A DNA stretch of 10,833 nt from Bacteroidota bacterium (GTDB lineage Bacteria; Bacteroidota; Bacteroidia; NORP154), in assembly GCA_002401055.1 (NCBI GenBank), contig NVRZ01000087.1, forward strand, positions 1-10,833, read 5' to 3'. The notes below the pieces were generated by a model. That model saw only the letters and a program-made list of their open reading frames with translations. It was not told the DNA's origin and did not search any database. Shown here one piece after another: positions 7,683-10,833 of this stretch. A program made the translations under genes and the position numbers. Numbering within the stretch: the stretch's first letter is position 1; the number at the start of each line of letters is the position of its first letter.

Positions 7683-7752
7683 GGACACTTCGGCTCCGCT
7701 CAGTGGCCGATCTCAAAATATTCAAAGGACGCTGAGCGGAGCCGAAGTGCCC
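7683..7752. terminator. Long inverted repeat between convergent genes, probable bidirectional terminator
   Basis: Perfect 18-bp arms CACTTCGGCTCCGCTCAG (7686-7703) and its complement (7732-7749) flank 28 bases. Pairing extends outward past one mismatch by two G-C pairs (7683-7684 with 7751-7752). It also extends inward through a G-U, a G-C and, after a mismatch, two more G-C pairs. The element sits between the stops at 7672 and 7762, which suits a shared terminator. Neither side has a proper T-tract; the nearest is CTTTT at 7766-7770, inside the next gene. Similar GAGCGGAGCCGAAG-type palindromes recur in Bacteroidota genomes as I recall, so this may be a dispersed repeat that also stops transcription. 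Confidence 0.68.
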
Positions 7753-7761
7753 TCCTCAGAT

Positions 7762-9132
7762 CTACCTTTTCACACAAGCAGCTTTAATTCCTTGAATAAG
7801 ATTGCCCTTTGCATCTTCATACGACTGAATGTTGATGTAATATCCTGAACCAACAGTGGCAATTTCCTGCATTTGCGCAGCGCTTCTAGAGACGTTTTTA
7901 ATCCCAATCACAGAAATATTCCTATTGTTAGAAGTATTGGATTCAACTAATTTTAGCATAGCAGCGTAGTTATCGCGGAACAAGCCATCTGTGGCCATTA
8001 CCACCTGATTACTTCCATTCTTAACATAGTTTCGTTTTACCATATCAAATGCAGACTGCATGGCCTGTCCGCCCTGAGTACTACCTTTCGCCTCAAGACC
8101 TGTTATGATGCTTGACATAAGAGCCTTGTTGCTCTCTGTAGCGTTCATCGACTCCATAACCACCTTGGAAGTTGCCGTGTATGTTAGAATTGAGACCCTA
8201 TCTATTTCACGCAATATTTTTATGAGCTCTAACATAGAGGCCTTCAATAGATCCAGCCTACCAAGCTGCCGCATGGAGCCAGATACATCAATAAGAAATA
8301 CAATGTTGTTTGCCGCATAATTATCGGGTGAAAAACCGGCGGGCAATTTTGCGACAACGGTAGTTTCAGCTAACTCCGCCACTAACGGCTCGCCAGAAAC
8401 CGGCTCTGCTTCAATGGCTGTTGCCGGTATCGTAGCTGCAGCTTCAGGAATAGGATCTTCTCGTTTCTCTAAAGGAATGAGTTTAATTCTCACCTCCCTT
8501 CTACTTCGATTGAGGTAAATATCAGCTTCATCGGTCTTGTATCCGTCTGCACTTGTGATCACATAATACAATCCCAATGGAATCTCCAAGCTGGCCTTGC
8601 CACGTTCATCCGTGAGAAGTGGGATATCCATCGGAACACCATTTCTCAGCATCTGTATTACTGCACCTTCAACAGGCAATTCACTTTTGGCATCCGTAAC
8701 CGTAGCCTCCATGCTGAATTGAATTTGCTGAACTGTATTAGGATTCCTAAATGTGGGACAGGGTTGAAAAGTTTTTTCCAACTCCTTCACATCACCAACC
8801 AACTCTAATAGGAAAGGGACCTGCGAGCTGCTTATCCACAGGTTTGTACTCTTTGCGAATTTCCCCTTCTCCCGAGGGTTTACCTGAATACGGATGGTCG
8901 CGTAAGCACCGGGTTCAACGGTTTTTGTGGAAAATCGAATGTCAAGCTCACGATCCGTGTCTGCACGAAGAATGTAAATCTTTTTATCGCCTGTGTTCAT
9001 CAAATTAAACTCAGCCACACGACTATCACCTTTGTAGATCTCACCAAAGTCATGATAAGTTTGATCCAATGTAACCTGGGCCATTATACCCGAACAAAGA
9101 ACAGATAAAAAGAAAAGAAGTGTAAATCTCAT
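7762..9132 (-). CDS. Exported DUF1573 / carboxypeptidase-regulatory-like / VWA domain protein
   Basis: 456 aa from the chosen start. Residues 1-19 form a signal peptide (cleavage after MAQ or just before). Residues 20-115 are an Ig-like DUF1573 domain (YHDFGEIYKGDSRVAEFNLMN, then VNPREKGKF). Residues 140-220 are a carboxypeptidase-regulatory-like beta domain (PVEGAVIQMLRNG, TDERGKASLEIPLG, DGYKT). Residues 222-262 are an Ala/Glu/Pro-rich linker. Residues 275-450 are a von Willebrand factor A domain with an apparently intact MIDAS metal site: DVSGSM (282-287), T352 in KGSTQGG and D382 in ATDG. Such proteins usually bind partners through the MIDAS ion outside the cytoplasm; the ligand is unknown. 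There is no T9SS tail. An in-frame ATG at 9213 would hide the signal peptide and overlap the upstream gene by 35 bp; 9132 also has GGAAG upstream (9146-9142). Probably in an operon with the gene at 9179-9814. Confidence 0.9.
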   Translation of the reverse strand: MRFTLLFFLSVLCSGIMAQVTLDQTYHDFGEIYKGDSRVAEFNLMNTGDKKIYILRADTDRELDIRFSTKTVEPGAYATIRIQVNPREKGKFAKSTNLWISSSQVPFLLELVGDVKELEKTFQPCPTFRNPNTVQQIQFSMEATVTDAKSELPVEGAVIQMLRNGVPMDIPLLTDERGKASLEIPLGLYYVITSADGYKTDEADIYLNRSRREVRIKLIPLEKREDPIPEAAATIPATAIEAEPVSGEPLVAELAETTVVAKLPAGFSPDNYAANNIVFLIDVSGSMRQLGRLDLLKASMLELIKILREIDRVSILTYTATSKVVMESMNATESNKALMSSIITGLEAKGSTQGGQAMQSAFDMVKRNYVKNGSNQVVMATDGLFRDNYAAMLKLVESNTSNNRNISVIGIKNVSRSAAQMQEIATVGSGYYINIQSYEDAKGNLIQGIKAACVKR

Positions 9133-9178
9133 AACTGTAGACTTCCGCCTAACATAGCGAAATTGATGCCAATCAAAT

Positions 9179-9814
9179 TCAATTGTCATACATCGCATTG
9201 AGCAACCCGACATAATTGAGCATCACAGATAAATAATGAGGATTCAGTTCATCTTTGTACTTCGTTAGCAACTTTTCATCTGCGGCCAAGATATGTTCTA
9301 AATAGGGTTGTGTAACTAGATGAGGAACTCCGGTGTCCAAATTCACGAGATAGTGAATTTGATCATTAATTTTAGCATTGATTGCAGCATTAGTTATTCC
9401 AGCGCCAATGAGGCCACCGTAGAATGCTGCATTTCCAATAGCGGCCTGTTGAGAAATATCCTTTATGGGTCTTCCTATCAAATAGCAATACTTGCCAATC
9501 TCCTGAACGACCACATAGTGTTTTTTCATACCCAACCTCATAGCATTGAGATACAAAACTGAATTCTGGTAGATTCCCCAAATAATATGTTTCTTCAACT
9601 GAGACTTAGCGATTTTATCTTTAGTGGATACCCTATAGAAAGTCCTATCTAAGCCAAAGCCAGTCTCTTTAAATCTGAATTCAGCTCGCAACAGCAGAAT
9701 ACCTTTCTCAAAATACATCGAGTTTTTATAAGCACCTTCTTTGATATCAGGAATTTGTGACATACTATCTAAGACTGAAAGAAAAATTACGATAGCTATC
9801 AAAAGACGTTTCAT
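9179..9814 (-). CDS. Uncharacterised exported protein with glycine-rich hydrophobic segment
   Basis: 211 aa, family not recognised. Residues 1-19 are a signal peptide (MKRLLIAIVIFLSVLDSMS, then Q). The next 100 residues look like an alternating beta/polar domain, including EFRFKETGFGL and DRTFYRVSTKDK. Residues 124-147 are a glycine/alanine-rich hydrophobic stretch (AAFYGGLIGAGITNAAINA within it) with closely spaced glycines, which could be a membrane-inserting or packing hairpin. The C-terminus is helical and charged (EHILAADEKLLTKYKDEL). No catalytic motif or sorting tail is seen. The stop lies 46 bp before the VWA gene start on the same strand, so the two are probably co-transcribed. The TPR gene lies 96 bp upstream on the same strand. 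A short AGAAG precedes the ATG. I am confident it is a gene but propose no function. Confidence 0.82.
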   Translation of the reverse strand: MKRLLIAIVIFLSVLDSMSQIPDIKEGAYKNSMYFEKGILLLRAEFRFKETGFGLDRTFYRVSTKDKIAKSQLKKHIIWGIYQNSVLYLNAMRLGMKKHYVVVQEIGKYCYLIGRPIKDISQQAAIGNAAFYGGLIGAGITNAAINAKINDQIHYLVNLDTGVPHLVTQPYLEHILAADEKLLTKYKDELNPHYLSVMLNYVGLLNAMYDN

Positions 9815-9910
9815 GTCTTCTAAGATATGAAATTATGAAAGACGCGAGACCAACAATAAGAGATTCACGTTAAAGATTGAGCGGACACAGGCTCCAGCTA
9901 ACTAATTATT

Positions 9911-10833
9911 TCAAGAAATGCGCCGTTTCAACTTTACCTCAAAGAATGAATGTAGTGGAAAGATAAAAGCTGCAAGCGCTGCATTGAAGATGAGTTTAAA
10001 GGCAGGAGCTCCACCACTAAACCTTTCTATATACGGATCCAGTAAGACCAACATAAACTCGAAAAAGAGAAGGAAGGAGAGGAAGATCAAGCCCTCCAAT
10101 AATCGGGGAGAGATTGAAATGCGTGTGAGTGCAATGACCGTTGCGAATATCAGTACAATGACGATTGCTATTACGGAATACTGAAGCAAATCTCTCCGGT
10201 GTATCCTTTCATTCTGCACTCTCGATTTTTCAGTATCAAATCGCTTTCGCTCACTTTCTGCAGTTTCAAACTCATGCTTGGCTTCCAGTTTACCTAGGTC
10301 CTTATTCTTCTCTTCATTAAACATGCTGTCCTTTTGTAAGGAAAAAGTTTTGAAGTGCTCCAGTGCCAGCTGATACTTCCCCAGTTTTTCATAGCACCTT
10401 GCCATACCAGAGTGGCAATCCGTATTCAGCCTCAACGCTGAAATGCTATCTGAAAGCAACTCCGCTTTTTGATAGAACTCAATCGATGTGGTGTATTCTT
10501 TCTTTTTATAATATATCCTTGCCATTCCATAAAGCCTGAACGTCATGCCATATTTATCACTGAGTTCCTTACTTATTCGATAGGCTCTTTGTTGATAAAC
10601 CATTGCAGTATCAAGCAATTGTACGGGATTTGTTTCTGCCCACCATGTGCTCGCAGTCGGCAAATCTCTATATTTCTCCTCTTCACTTTGGTAATGCGTA
10701 TACATTGTTAAGTAAAGGGAGCCAATGTTACTATAGGATTGAGCCACACCCTTTTTATTGGCGAGTGCCAGTCTTATTTTTAAGGCCTTAATGAAATAGT
10801 CCAATCCCAAAGGAAAATTAGATTGATCCATAT
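9911..10833 (-). CDS. TPR protein with coiled coil and C-terminal membrane module (partial, N-terminus outside window)
   Basis: The reading frame is open to the window edge; 306 residues are visible from an ATG at 10831, which is probably internal because it falls inside a TPR helix pair. TPR-like repeats are seen at about 8-42, 75-92, 96-128 and 137-165 of the visible part (for example SGMARCYEKLGKYQLALEHF). A charged coiled coil follows at about 175-212, then three hydrophobic segments at about 216-236, 245-264 and 276-295, and a basic LKRRIS end. From the HEFE motif to the stop it aligns without gaps to the protein at 3615-5015. The last 63 residues share 45 identities, including DPYI, SGGAP and IFPLHSFFE. 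Upstream TPRs diverge much more. It precedes the exported-protein and VWA genes on the same strand. The paralogue predicts a signal peptide and roughly 160 more residues to the right. Confidence 0.87.
   Translation of the reverse strand, partial: MDQSNFPLGLDYFIKALKIRLALANKKGVAQSYSNIGSLYLTMYTHYQSEEEKYRDLPTASTWWAETNPVQLLDTAMVYQQRAYRISKELSDKYGMTFRLYGMARIYYKKKEYTTSIEFYQKAELLSDSISALRLNTDCHSGMARCYEKLGKYQLALEHFKTFSLQKDSMFNEEKNKDLGKLEAKHEFETAESERKRFDTEKSRVQNERIHRRDLLQYSVIAIVIVLIFATVIALTRISISPRLLEGLIFLSFLLFFEFMLVLLDPYIERFSGGAPAFKLIFNAALAAFIFPLHSFFEVKLKRRIS

Noticed and set aside
9133..9213. N-terminal extension of the VWA protein to the ATG at 9213
   Set aside because: It would overlap the upstream gene and hide the signal peptide at MRFTLLFFLSV; a better Shine-Dalgarno precedes 9132.
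9868..9897. GAGC...GCTC dyad between the TPR gene and the exported-protein gene
   Set aside because: The stem is about 4 bp with no T-tract; not supportable as a terminator.
1..10833. Search for CRISPR arrays, transposases, tRNA, rRNA, riboswitches or defence gene sets
   Set aside because: No regularly spaced repeats, transposase motifs, clover-leaf patterns or recognisable defence domains were seen on either strand.

Overview
The window looks like part of a Bacteroidota chromosome, most likely Cytophagales-like. The best evidence is a type IX secretion C-terminal sorting domain on one exported peptidase. Supporting signs are exported TPR proteins with C-terminal membrane segments, a DUF1573-VWA surface protein, mostly weak Shine-Dalgarno sites and moderately AT-rich DNA. 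There is no sign of phage, insertion sequence, CRISPR array, tRNA or rRNA. The genus call is inference.

Layout. Positions 1-213 are AT-rich and carry a short imperfect direct repeat. A CPA2-type cation:proton antiporter with a C-terminal RCK (TrkA-N/TrkA-C) regulatory region runs on the + strand (214-2136). It meets, tail to tail and only 2 bp apart, a minus-strand M28 metallopeptidase of the carboxypeptidase Q type (2139-3515). A 99-bp divergent promoter region (3516-3614) follows. Next is a + strand cluster: TPR/membrane protein (3615-5015), bestrophin-family anion channel (5074-6024), and a second, different M28 peptidase with a T9SS tail (6095-7672). A 70-bp imperfect palindrome at 7683-7752 separates this from a minus-strand cluster. 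Read in its own direction that cluster is: a partial TPR/membrane protein entering from the right edge (10833-9911), an uncharacterised exported protein (9814-9179), and a DUF1573/carboxypeptidase-regulatory-like/VWA protein (9132-7762).

How it fits together. The two convergent clusters each contain a TPR protein with the same C-terminal module: a coiled coil, three membrane segments and a KRRIS terminus. The last 63 residues align without gaps and share 45 identical positions, while the TPR parts differ strongly. This duplicated membrane module is the most interesting thing in the window. The other genes are envelope functions: ion transport (antiporter, bestrophin), peptide degradation outside the cytoplasm (two M28 enzymes), and a secreted or surface VWA protein. 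No complete defence, biosynthetic or mobile system is visible. Most genes are ordinary for the phylum, and functional links between neighbours are inference from spacing and orientation only.
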